NCBI RefSeq assembly: GCF_018618755.1
Contig: NZ_JACSMR010000012.1
Coordinates: 1-64,000, forward strand
DNA: 64,000 nucleotides
Origin: Exiguobacterium sp. s193
GTDB taxonomy: Bacteria > Bacillota > Bacilli > Exiguobacteriales > Exiguobacteriaceae
Direction of reading: 5' to 3'
Part shown: positions 49,908 to 59,229 of the stretch, piece by piece
Layout of the letters: each line of letters opens with the position of its first letter
How positions within the stretch are numbered: position 1 is the stretch's first letter
Notes under the pieces: generated by a model
Told to the model about the DNA's origin: nothing
Database searches by the model: none
What the model saw: only the letters and a program-made list of their open reading frames with translations
Position numbers and translations under genes: made by a program

Positions 49908-51785
49908 ATGGTTAATCGTAAGTTACCATCCTATTCGTTATTATTTCTCTTTGTATTCATAACGAGCTATTACAGTTGGATTTATTACTGGAGAGAAGAC
50001 GCCTATATCCAGCAATTCGGGGGTAACCTCTTTTCTTTGTTAGGTATGGCGGTTACTGTCTGTTGGACGTTTATGGCTGTCCGACAGGTCTCAAAAAAAG
50101 AAAAGTTGTTTTGGGCAATCCTGTTGGTCGCGAATAGCAGTTACTTGATTGCTGAAATCTATTGGTTTTATTTTGAAAGTATCCGACAAACGGGTGTCAG
50201 CTACCCGGGAGTTACTGATATGTTTTACTTGATGCAAGTCTTCACGATTCTTGTAGCACTTTTATATAAGATTGTGACACAAACTAAAAACCAAGAACGG
50301 ATTCCGTTTGTCTTTGATACACTGATCGTCATGGTCGTCGCAACGACGTTATCCTGGCATTTCATCCTTACACCCATCTTGAAGTCCGATACGGTTTCGT
50401 TGCTCTCACTGATTGTTTCCTTAGCTTACCCGATCGGTGATTTAGGCATCTTGATCGCCATCGTCTTCATTTTATTCAGTACATCAAAACAATCGAATAC
50501 GGTTTACTTACTCATTTTGTTTTTTGCCTTATTCATTCAAACTGTTGCTGATTCGGTGTACTTGTACTTAATCTCATTCAATGATTACACGTCCGGAAGC
50601 TATATCGATCCCTTATTCATCCTTGCCGGTCTACTGATTGGTATAGCTGGCCGACTGACAGTCCGTTCAAATTCGACAGAAGAGCAGTCACCGGAATCAG
50701 TCAAACGGTTGACGATTTTTCAAATCGTGACGCCTTATGGAGGTGCGTTAATTCTATTTATTTTTATGGGAATTCACTCGGAAGGAATCGATATCATTAC
50801 AGTCGGCTCCGGCGTCTCAATCATCCTTGTCTTCATCCGGCAAATCATGATCATCTTCGAGAACCAGCGGCTGTTCAAAAAATATTACATCAAGTCGCAA
50901 CAACTTGAGCAAAGTGAGGAGCGGTACAAGTGCCTGTTTGAAAATCATCCCGATCCGGTCTATTCGACGAACCTTCATGGTCAATTCGACAGTGTCAATG
51001 CCTCTTGCACACAGCTTCTCGGTTACAGCCAAGAGGAATTGTTACAAAAAAGTAGCCTTGCCTTCGTCGCGCCGTCCGACCGTCCCTTCGTGTCACGCGA
51101 AGTTAAACAAGTTTTTACCGGCACAGCACGACATTATGAAGTCGAAATCGAAAGCCGTTCCGGAACAAGATCGTTCATGCATATTACGAATGTACCGATC
51201 ATCGTCCAAAAACAACTAGTCGGTGTGTTCGGAATCGGGAAAGACATGACGGAAATCAAGGAGAAGGAACAACGGATTCATTATCTCGCATATCATGATA
51301 CGTTAACCGGACTAGCCAACCGCTCGTCTTTCGAAGAAACATTAGAACAAACGTTACGTGCACCCTCGACGAAACGTGCCTCACTCTTGTTCATGGATCT
51401 GAATGATTTTAAAGACGTCAATGATACGTTCGGACATGACATCGGTGACCGACTCCTCGTCTCTTTCGCTATGCGTCTTCAGTCTTTTCAAGAGCACTTT
51501 ACGATCATCGCCCGGCTGGGAGGAGATGAATTCACATTATTGTTAGTCAATCGGTCGTCCGATGAGGTAGAACAGCTGACGAAACAGGTCTTCTCCACAC
51601 TAAACGAACCCCATGCGCTCGCGAACGAATTGATTCATTGTCCCCCGAGTATCGGTATCGCTTCCTATCCCGATCAGGCACGGACGGGTGACGAGTTGAT
51701 TAAATTTGCTGATTCCGCCATGTATCAAGCAAAAACGATTAGACAAGGACATTATGCGTTCTTCGATTCGACAACGTCGATGTAA
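49908..51785 (+). CDS. Membrane PAS-GGDEF diguanylate cyclase
   Basis: A 625-residue protein. Residues 1-310 carry eight to nine TM helices of the same type as the GGDEF-EAL protein at 47482 (for example YLMQVFTILVALLYKI compared with YVCYLSALIYKI). A PAS domain (about 335-450: LFENHPDPVYSTNLHGQFDSVNASC) and a GGDEF domain follow (about 460-620: YHDTLTGLANRSSFEE, FMDLNDFKDVNDTFGHDIGD, intact GGDEF in RLGGDEFTLL). Expected reaction: 2 GTP to c-di-GMP. AAGGAG precedes the ATG. It probably arose with its neighbour by duplication and domain exchange. Confidence 0.92.
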   Translation: MVNRKLPSYSLLFLFVFITSYYSWIYYWREDAYIQQFGGNLFSLLGMAVTVCWTFMAVRQVSKKEKLFWAILLVANSSYLIAEIYWFYFESIRQTGVSYPGVTDMFYLMQVFTILVALLYKIVTQTKNQERIPFVFDTLIVMVVATTLSWHFILTPILKSDTVSLLSLIVSLAYPIGDLGILIAIVFILFSTSKQSNTVYLLILFFALFIQTVADSVYLYLISFNDYTSGSYIDPLFILAGLLIGIAGRLTVRSNSTEEQSPESVKRLTIFQIVTPYGGALILFIFMGIHSEGIDIITVGSGVSIILVFIRQIMIIFENQRLFKKYYIKSQQLEQSEERYKCLFENHPDPVYSTNLHGQFDSVNASCTQLLGYSQEELLQKSSLAFVAPSDRPFVSREVKQVFTGTARHYEVEIESRSGTRSFMHITNVPIIVQKQLVGVFGIGKDMTEIKEKEQRIHYLAYHDTLTGLANRSSFEETLEQTLRAPSTKRASLLFMDLNDFKDVNDTFGHDIGDRLLVSFAMRLQSFQEHFTIIARLGGDEFTLLLVNRSSDEVEQLTKQVFSTLNEPHALANELIHCPPSIGIASYPDQARTGDELIKFADSAMYQAKTIRQGHYAFFDSTTSM

Positions 51786-51848
51786 TCGTTTTTTGTATGA
51801 TTCTCACTTAAAAAATAAACATCAGGATTACAAGGGAGGAATCGTTCA

Positions 51849-52052
51849 ATGAACCGATTTTGTACACAATGCAACACCCGACTGGTCGAAGACTGTGAAG
51901 TCCACGTCAAAGGTGCGATGTATGGCTTAAAGATTAAAAAACCGGGTCGTTTTTTCAGTAAGGCATCTGCTGAAGCGAAAGCTGCCGTTTGTCCGAAGTG
52001 CGGACTGGTCCAACTTTATATCGATCAACCAAACGCCTTTCTAAAAACATAA
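51849..52052 (+). CDS. Small zinc-ribbon protein
   Basis: A 67-residue protein with Cys5/Cys8 (FCTQCNTRL) and Cys48/Cys51 (VCPKCGLV) forming a zinc ribbon around a basic, probably nucleic-acid-facing middle (GLKIKKPGRFF). AAGGGAGG lies upstream. It belongs to the nucleic-acid-binding zinc-ribbon type common in Bacillales. It is followed 29 bp later by a small membrane protein gene. Confidence 0.75.
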   Translation: MNRFCTQCNTRLVEDCEVHVKGAMYGLKIKKPGRFFSKASAEAKAAVCPKCGLVQLYIDQPNAFLKT

Positions 52053-52081
52053 CAATGATTTGAAAGAAAGGAACGTTTTAA

Positions 52082-52270
52082 GTGAGTAAATACCACATAT
52101 CAAGTATCCGCCTACTTCTAATCATGATCGTTTTTACGATTTTCTGGTATTATTTTTTAGAATTGCCGCTTGGGTATGGAATTGTCATTCTTCCTGTCAC
52201 TGTCGGTTATACGATTTATCGCAACTTCAAAGCGGCTCAGTCAGAAAAACAAGAGTCTGAACAAAATTAG
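52082..52270 (+). CDS. Small two-TM membrane protein (GTG start)
   Basis: A 62-residue protein with GTG start, AAAGGAAC upstream, two TM helices (residues about 8-26 and 30-46) and a charged C-terminus (FKAAQSEKQESEQN). No family recognised. It shares a terminator with the zinc-ribbon gene and is probably co-transcribed. Confidence 0.65.
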   Translation: MSKYHISSIRLLLIMIVFTIFWYYFLELPLGYGIVILPVTVGYTIYRNFKAAQSEKQESEQN

Positions 52271-52290
52271 CAGCCGATGCACGCATACGT

Positions 52291-52331
52291 AAGACGCAGT
52301 TCCGGGATTTCATCCGAGACTGCGTCTTTTT
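52291..52331. terminator. Bidirectional intrinsic terminator
   Basis: AAGACGCAGTtcCGG pairs with CCGagACTGCGTCTT, then TTTT, between converging genes. Confidence 0.85.
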
Positions 52332-52344
52332 TGTCATTAAGCTT

Positions 52345-52878
52345 TTAGCGTTGGCGATCGTTCTTGACGGAATCAATCGTTCGAAAGACATCTGAATACA
52401 ACGCTGTGATATGTGCATCAGTATTTATATCGTTGTAGAGACCGTATTCCCAGGACAACTCTTTTTTTCCGTGTAAGTATCCGAACGCATACGACTGGGC
52501 GTTGTCACCGGCTGCTTCATACGTTAACTCTTTCATGACGAACGGCAGATAGCCCTTCGTCGACCCGATGAAAAATGTCGGAATCCGTAAATTTTTGTAG
52601 ACACGAACATATTGCTCTTGATCGGCCTCTTTCAGATGATCTTTCATGATGAAGACCCCATCAAACTCGGATGAAATCCGGGCAGTCGGGGTTAGTTCCT
52701 GAAGCGACACCGGAGTGAACCGGACAGTGTCCTCCCGAACAGTCGGCTGTTTCCCGACGACGGCTACCTGTAACCGGTCCCCGTCATACTTCGGCGACTT
52801 CATCTCTTCCGTTTGATCCGCCCCGCAGCCGGCTAACGCCGTGACTGTCACCAAACAAGCGAACAATCGCTTTTTCAT
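52345..52878 (-). CDS. Lipoprotein of unknown function
   Basis: A 177-residue lipoprotein (signal KKRLFACLVTVTALAGC, lipobox LAGC, Cys18). The mature part has alternating strands and helices (LQVAVVGKQPTVRE, FDGVFIMKDHLKEADQEQYVRVYKNLRIPTFFIG), suggesting an alpha/beta domain with possible receiver- or binding-protein-like topology. No family recognised. It lies 20 bp downstream of the nucleosidase gene and is probably co-transcribed. Confidence 0.78.
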   Translation of the reverse strand: MKKRLFACLVTVTALAGCGADQTEEMKSPKYDGDRLQVAVVGKQPTVREDTVRFTPVSLQELTPTARISSEFDGVFIMKDHLKEADQEQYVRVYKNLRIPTFFIGSTKGYLPFVMKELTYEAAGDNAQSYAFGYLHGKKELSWEYGLYNDINTDAHITALYSDVFRTIDSVKNDRQR

Positions 52879-52898
52879 GCGTTTCCCCTCCTGACGTT

Positions 52899-53600
52899 TT
52901 AAACGAATCGTGTCAGATAGTCATCGAATATTTTGTGCATCACTTTTGGCGTATTCGCTATGTAGACGTTGATTTGTTCCTCGTTCGATTGGACCGGATC
53001 GAGGTCTGTCTCGTCCGTCGGAAAATCGGAGATGCCTTTAATGATGATACATTCGACTTTGTTTTTCTGACAGATATAGGCGATTGCGCCGGCTTCCGTA
53101 TCGGCGACCGTGATGGCATTGTCTTTCAGCTCCAAGTAATCGTTCCACATCACGACGGCCCGTTCTGCCGTACCGATTGTTCCGGTGTGAAAATCTGTCT
53201 GGTAAGCCGCAACGTCGAGTTCAACGATGAAGGATGGCTTAATCAACGGCTCCACTTCCTTCACCGTACAATCATACTGGACCGCGCGGTTTGGCACGAT
53301 GATATCGAGTACGGCAAACGACTCATCGATGCCGGCACAGGTCCCGGCAACGATGATTTTCGTAAGCGAGAACCGTGCCATCATGTACTGGTTGGCCCCG
53401 ACCCCGTTTACTTTCCGGACACCGGTGCTGTAGAACATGATACGTTTACCGGTAATCGTCCGGAAAAAATATTCGCCGTACGGGTAGGAAATACGTTCTG
53501 ACTCATCTACATCATAATACGCGAGCGTCGCTTCAAATTCCCATATCGTCGCGATACTGACACCAATCATTGGTGCTTTCTTGAATGCTTCCGTCTCCAC
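52899..53600 (-). CDS. Nucleoside phosphorylase/nucleosidase superfamily protein (MTA/SAH nucleosidase-like)
   Basis: A 233-residue PNP-UDP superfamily protein with the phosphate/ribose loop STGVRKVNGVGANQY, the AGTCAGI loop, the substrate helix VADTEAGAIAYIC (Glu conserved) and the catalytic KGISDFPTDE (Asp). This set fits MTA/SAH nucleosidases and related purine-nucleoside enzymes. GTG 53600 stands three bases after the stop of the gene upstream, so it is translationally coupled. Substrate not certain. Confidence 0.85.
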   Translation of the reverse strand: METEAFKKAPMIGVSIATIWEFEATLAYYDVDESERISYPYGEYFFRTITGKRIMFYSTGVRKVNGVGANQYMMARFSLTKIIVAGTCAGIDESFAVLDIIVPNRAVQYDCTVKEVEPLIKPSFIVELDVAAYQTDFHTGTIGTAERAVVMWNDYLELKDNAITVADTEAGAIAYICQKNKVECIIIKGISDFPTDETDLDPVQSNEEQINVYIANTPKVMHKIFDDYLTRFV

Positions 53601-53603
53601 GGA

Positions 53604-53921
53604 TCAATCCCATTTTTCTTCCGCGTCCACCCAGTGGCGCCGTTTTAAATCAAGTGCTTCTGTTTCATCGTGTACACCGAAATAGGCTGGCAGTTTTACG
53701 CTGTCGCCGCCTGCTTCTTGCCAACATGTGCTGAACCATTCACCAAACACGCGTTGTTCCTGTTCGAACAGGATTTCATCGTGTGCCTCATAAAAGTCAT
53801 CAAACGCACCCATGTGCTCTTCTGCGACATGATAATAGGACATCTCTTCGAGCACACTTGTACTTCCAGCAAAACCGGATTTCCCGGGTTCTTGAAAGAC
53901 TTCATTTGCATCGCGGTCCAT
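53604..53921 (-). CDS. Hypothetical protein, C-terminal piece of a split gene
   Basis: A 105-residue frame from ATG 53921. The ATG follows directly after the TAA of the upstream 59-codon frame in the same reading frame (TAA-ATG). The two together read as one continuous 165-codon protein: ...HELSIMLF-stop-MDRDANEVF... . The composition is acidic and aromatic-rich (EEMSYYHVAEEHMGAFDDFYEAHDE). Either a nonsense mutation split the gene or reinitiation makes two chains. I do not recognise the family. Coupled to the nucleosidase gene downstream. Confidence 0.6.
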   Translation of the reverse strand: MDRDANEVFQEPGKSGFAGSTSVLEEMSYYHVAEEHMGAFDDFYEAHDEILFEQEQRVFGEWFSTCWQEAGGDSVKLPAYFGVHDETEALDLKRRHWVDAEEKWD

Positions 53922-54101
53922 TTAAAAGAGCATGATGGATAGTTCATGGTTGCTCGGCTCGATGAACGCTGAAAAATCAAGGAGTTCGACGTCTGCCGCA
54001 AAGGTATAGCCGACGACTTCTCTTAAGTTGTTAACTAATACCGCGGACTGCTGTTCGAGATTCGATTTGATCGTCTCTAGGTGTTTTTCTACTGTAAACA
54101 T
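53922..54101 (-). CDS. Hypothetical protein, N-terminal piece of a split gene
   Basis: A 59-residue frame starting at ATG 54101 with GAGGAG upstream. It encodes MFTVEKHLETIKSNLEQQS, a helix, and then strands (VGYTFAADVELLDFSAFIEPS, HELSIMLF) that break off at TAA 53922-53924 in the middle of what looks like a beta strand. The next codon in frame is ATG of the 105-residue piece. It has the only good ribosome binding site of the pair. Confidence 0.6.
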   Translation of the reverse strand: MFTVEKHLETIKSNLEQQSAVLVNNLREVVGYTFAADVELLDFSAFIEPSNHELSIMLF

Positions 54102-54253
54102 ATGATCACTCCTCTTGTTTTTACCACCCTATTTTTAGGTGTTTTTTTCAACCGCATACAAAAAATGGATGATCTCTTTGTTATCATCTCTTGTTTATCC
54201 GCTTCTAGCAAGTCCTTTTCTTTTTTTCAACAGTACACTTAACTCGCTGACTT

Positions 54254-54320
54254 AAAAAGGAATCACTCGATTCACGCTTATGTCCCTTTAAGGGTTGCGT
54301 GAGGCAAATGATTCCTTTTA
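54254..54320 (-). terminator. Long intrinsic terminator of the bgl operon
   Basis: A three-part stem: AAAAGGAATCA/TGATTCCTTTT outside, TCACGC/GCGTGA in the middle, CCCTT/AAGGG at the tip. It lies directly after the bglA stop codon, with T-rich DNA in the minus-strand sense. Confidence 0.8.
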
Positions 54321-54325
54321 TTAAC

Positions 54326-55801
<1,476 letters not shown>

Positions 55802-57700
55802 TTATTTAACGACGGTCACGATCGGTTCGTTCGCCGCAATCGTTTCAGTCTGTTCGATGATCAGTTTGGCATAAGCAGACGCATTGGTGACGATGACCGG
55901 TGTAATCGTTTTGAGTCCACGTGCTTCAATCATCGTCACGTCAAACTCGAGCAACCGTTGTCCGACTTCAACGGTATCGCCTTCAGCAACGAGCACGTTA
56001 AACGGTGTTCCGCCCAAATTGACGGTATCCAGTCCGACATGGATTAGGATTTCGACTCCACTCGTCGACCGGAGTCCGATCGCATGTTTCGTCGGCGCGA
56101 CCATGACGACCGTTCCGTTAAACGGCGCATCGACCTGCGGCGTGGACGGTACGACTGCAAAACCGTCACCCATCGCACCGGAGGCAAACACTTCGTCCGG
56201 GACGTCCATCAGGCGGACGACTTGACCTGACAACGGCGATACAATCGTTTCTTCGTTCGTCAGTGTCACACTGACTTCTTGTTCATGGACAACTGGTGCT
56301 GCTTGTCCTGTTGGAGTTGCCGCTGCCACCGTATCTTCACCAAACCCGAGTACTTGGATCAAGACGACCGGTAAGACGAGGGCGATTGCGGCACCAATCA
56401 AAAGACCGATAATCGACGACGGGTAATCGGAACTGATGCCGTTGACGAGTGTTAACGGTCCCGGTAGACCGGCGTAGGCAAAATAATATGGTTTAAAGAA
56501 ACTAGCGACGACGGCTCCGACCGCGCCCGAGATACAACCGTAGATGAACGGTTTCTTAAACCGTAACGTCACCCCGTAAATCGCCGGTTCCGTGATTCCG
56601 AAAATCCCCGTCAGACCGGCCGAGACACCGACTTTTTTTGTTTCCTTGTTGCGTGTTTTTAAGATGACGCCTAGGACGGCACCGACCTGAGCGATGACGG
56701 CGATCGTCTGATAGGCTTGGAACGAGTCGCGTCCATACTGTTCGAAGTTCGCAAGGACCATCGGCGTGACACCCCAGTGGACACCGAAGATGACGATGAC
56801 TTGCCAAAAACCACCAATCAAAAGTCCAGCGAGTGCCGGTGCGTGGTCGGCGAGATAGTTATACCCGTTGGCAATCCCTTCTGCTCCGAGTGTCGTAATC
56901 GGACCAATCAGCAAAATCGTCAATGGGACCATGATGACCATACTGAAGAACGGGACGAACAGCGGTTTGATGACATCATTGATCGTCCGGTTCAAGAACC
57001 GTTCGAGATACGATAAAATCCAGACGAGAAACAACGGTGGTAAGACCGATGACGTGTAGGTCGTTCCGGATAACGCGATGCCGATGAAGGAAATCGACTC
57101 ACCCGCGACAACACGTGCTGCCATATCAGCCCACGATGGACTGACGAGTGCCGCGCTACAGGCGACAGCGATGAAGGGATTGACTTTAAAATGATTAGCT
57201 GCCGTGATGGCGATGAAAATCGGTAAAAACGTAAACGGTGCCCATGAGATAAAGCTGAACACTTCATAGGTTCCCGTTTTTGCGAAGTCCTTAAACAGTA
57301 AAGAAATCAGGATGAGTGCACCTTGCAAAATTCCCGCTGCTGCCAGGATATAGACGAATGGAGCGAAGACGGCTGACATCGTTGCGATGATCCGGTTCAA
57401 GATGGTACCTTTGTTCGCTTGTATGTCTTCAGCCGTATCATCGAGCTGGACCAATTTCGAAAACGCTTCATAAACCTCACCGACATGCTGACCGATGACG
57501 ACCTGGAACTGCCCTCCGGATTCGACGACCGTGATGACGCCCGGCAGTGCTGCCACTTGCTCCTTTGCCGCCGTGTCCGACCGCTTCAAGACGAGTCGTA
57601 ACCGCGTCGCGCACCGCGCTGCACTGATGATATTGTCTTCCCCTCCGACCGCCTCTAAGATCGACCGGGCAAGTTTTTCATAATCCCGCACTTTACTCAT
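55802..57700 (-). CDS. bglP: PTS beta-glucoside transporter EIIBCA
   Basis: A 632-residue PTS permease with EIIB (residues 1-90; phosphorylated Cys30 in AARCATRLR), membrane EIIC (about 105-455, about ten TM) and EIIA (about 480-632; active His near 553 in ILIHVGLDTV). It takes up and phosphorylates beta-glucosides, followed by BglA cleavage. The usual LicT/BglG antiterminator gene and RAT-type leader are not seen; instead a GntR repressor gene is divergent. AAGGAGG precedes the start. Confidence 0.93.
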   Translation of the reverse strand: MSKVRDYEKLARSILEAVGGEDNIISAARCATRLRLVLKRSDTAAKEQVAALPGVITVVESGGQFQVVIGQHVGEVYEAFSKLVQLDDTAEDIQANKGTILNRIIATMSAVFAPFVYILAAAGILQGALILISLLFKDFAKTGTYEVFSFISWAPFTFLPIFIAITAANHFKVNPFIAVACSAALVSPSWADMAARVVAGESISFIGIALSGTTYTSSVLPPLFLVWILSYLERFLNRTINDVIKPLFVPFFSMVIMVPLTILLIGPITTLGAEGIANGYNYLADHAPALAGLLIGGFWQVIVIFGVHWGVTPMVLANFEQYGRDSFQAYQTIAVIAQVGAVLGVILKTRNKETKKVGVSAGLTGIFGITEPAIYGVTLRFKKPFIYGCISGAVGAVVASFFKPYYFAYAGLPGPLTLVNGISSDYPSSIIGLLIGAAIALVLPVVLIQVLGFGEDTVAAATPTGQAAPVVHEQEVSVTLTNEETIVSPLSGQVVRLMDVPDEVFASGAMGDGFAVVPSTPQVDAPFNGTVVMVAPTKHAIGLRSTSGVEILIHVGLDTVNLGGTPFNVLVAEGDTVEVGQRLLEFDVTMIEARGLKTITPVIVTNASAYAKLIIEQTETIAANEPIVTVVK

Positions 57701-57741
57701 GTAAGAACCTCCTTTTTATGATAACCCTTTCATGCACTCTT

Positions 57742-57770
57742 ATTGTAATTGTACATGTACAATTAATCAA
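57742..57770 (-). promoter_or_regulatory. bglP promoter with GntR operator in the spacer
   Basis: On the minus strand TTGATT and TACAAT are separated by 17 bases, and the spacer is filled by the palindrome AATTGTACATGTACAATT (57747-57764). Repressor binding would block RNA polymerase directly. A related TTGT-N6-ACAA site lies at 57828-57841 in front of the GntR gene. Confidence 0.75.
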
Positions 57771-57827
57771 TACATATTTAATTTAAAAAGACATGTTCGC
57801 AAGTATCACCCTTTCATTATGATATAG

Positions 57828-57841
57828 TTGTGATATAACAA
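57828..57841 (+). promoter_or_regulatory. Second GntR-type operator half-palindrome
   Basis: TTGTGATATAACAA has the same TTGT-N6-ACAA frame as the strong operator at 57749-57762. It lies 25 bases before the GntR start codon, so autoregulation is likely. Confidence 0.5.
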
Positions 57842-57865
57842 TTTTTACGTAAATGAGGGTGAACC

Positions 57866-58576
57866 ATGCTGAAATATCAACAAACGGCGACGGAAATCGA
57901 AGCCTATATTGAACGACATGCGTTACAGCAAGGCGATAAATTACCAGTCCTCGATCAACTGATCCGCCAATTTGAAGTCAGTAAGACAACGATGACAAAA
58001 GCGCTCGAATTGCTGGAGCGTAAAGGAATCATCTTTCAAGTCCGGGGCAGCGGGATTTTCGTCCGGAAGACGAACCGCAAAGGCTACATCGAACTTTTTT
58101 CGACGCAAGGGTTCAAACAAAATCTGGTCGCGCACGACATCCAGTCGAACGTCTTGTCGTTTGAGCTGATCCCGTGCCCGGAAACGATTGCCGAAAATCT
58201 CGGTACTACACCAGGCGACATGGTTTATTTCGTGAAACGGATCCGCTATATCGACGGCAACATCATGTGCCTTGAGGAATCCTATTATCGCCAAGCAATC
58301 GTGCCTTACTTGAACCGGGAAATCGTCGAACAATCGATTTTCGAGTATCTTGAGACGGCACTCGGGCTGAACATCGGCTTTTCCGACATGTACATGCACG
58401 TCGGTAAATTGCCGGAGACGATTGCGGAACATTTGGAACTTGAAGCCGGTGATCCGGCATTGACGGTCGAGACGATTTTCCATTTGACGAACGGTCGTCC
58501 GTTCGATTATTCCGTCATCACCTATCATTACGAACACTCGCAATTCGTCGTTCAGGCGAACGGCTTGTATTTATGA
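57866..58576 (+). CDS. GntR family repressor with UTRA domain (probable bgl regulator)
   Basis: A 236-residue GntR/HutC-type repressor. Winged HTH in residues about 8-68 (GDKLPVLDQLIRQFEVSKTTMTKALELLERKGIIFQVRGSGIFV) and UTRA effector domain (about 90-232, ending FDYSVITYHYEHSQFVVQANG). UTRA domains bind small metabolites, here probably a phosphorylated beta-glucoside. It is divergent from bglP, and matching TTGT-N6-ACAA operators stand in both promoters. Confidence 0.9.
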   Translation: MLKYQQTATEIEAYIERHALQQGDKLPVLDQLIRQFEVSKTTMTKALELLERKGIIFQVRGSGIFVRKTNRKGYIELFSTQGFKQNLVAHDIQSNVLSFELIPCPETIAENLGTTPGDMVYFVKRIRYIDGNIMCLEESYYRQAIVPYLNREIVEQSIFEYLETALGLNIGFSDMYMHVGKLPETIAEHLELEAGDPALTVETIFHLTNGRPFDYSVITYHYEHSQFVVQANGLYL

Positions 58577-58589
58577 GGGGACTTCTCAC

Positions 58590-59034
58590 ATGAATGAAGA
58601 AGTGCTTTTTTATTACGGCATACTTGCTGGCGGTTTTGTGTTAATTACTCTGAGCGTATTAATATTTTTTTCTTCGTCATGACAGTGAAGCGAGAATCAA
58701 GCATTATGTCGGAACACTTCTGATGTTGTTGTGTGGTGTAGGACTAATTGTTTATACCGTTCCGAGCCTAAAATATGTCTTCTTTCAGGATTATGTGACA
58801 ATTAAAGGAACCTGTACGGTGGAATACGATGATCAATCCAAACCGCGGACGATTGATCTTTATTACGATGAAACAGGTGACTCTTTCAGTTTCTTGGATC
58901 GGGCCGACCTCGGTGCGTACGGACCGGATGTCCCGTATACCTGTCACGTGACGGCGACAAAAGATCATGCATTTCCGATTGCTTACCGGATTTATGATGT
59001 CAAGACGGATCGGCTGTTGTATTCGTCTGAATGA
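58590..59034 (+). pseudogene. Two-TM protein gene with frameshift in a T7 run
   Basis: A first frame from ATG 58590 (AGGGG upstream) gives MNEEVLFYYGILAGG with TM1 and stops at TGA 58680-58682. From about 58670 another frame continues without break (LRHDSEARIKHYVGTLLMLLCGVGLIVYTVPSLK, TM2, then an outside domain to TGA 59034). Loss of one T in the TTTTTTT run near 58664-58671 would fuse both into a normal two-TM protein of about 147 residues. The downstream frame alone (ATG 58723) would lack TM1 and has no clear ribosome binding site. Confidence 0.7.
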
Positions 59035-59119
59035 CTGGTCAAGTTAGAGAAAACTACATGATTGCGGATTTGATGATTTCCGATTTGTAACAGCTTGAGA
59101 CCATCCGTTTTTCTTGTCT

Positions 59120-59164
59120 TTATGAACACTTACAATGTTCAGGCGAACGGGTTGTATCTGTAAA
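59120..59164 (+). pseudogene. Echo of the GntR gene 3' end
   Basis: TATGAACACTTACAA then TGTTCAGGCGAACGGGTTGTATCTGTAA matches the end of the GntR gene (TACGAACACTCGCAA ... GTTCAGGCGAACGGCTTGTATTTATGA, 58526-58576) apart from a short deletion and point changes. It is probably the remnant of a second GntR gene or of a duplication that enclosed the two-TM gene. Confidence 0.5.
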
Positions 59165-59167
59165 CGC

Positions 59168-59216
59168 AAAAAAGCAGACATGATCCAAGTACTTTTTGGA
59201 CAGTGTCTGCTTTTTG
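59168..59216. terminator. Bidirectional intrinsic terminator
   Basis: AAAAAAGCAGACA pairs with TGTCTGCTTTTT between the GntR-side genes and the converging antiporter gene. Confidence 0.85.
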
Positions 59217-59229
59217 ATTTTCTATTTAA

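Noticed and set aside
57941-58543. 200-codon antisense frame in the GntR gene
   Set aside because: Shadow of the GntR coding sequence; no start signals and no recognisable domain.
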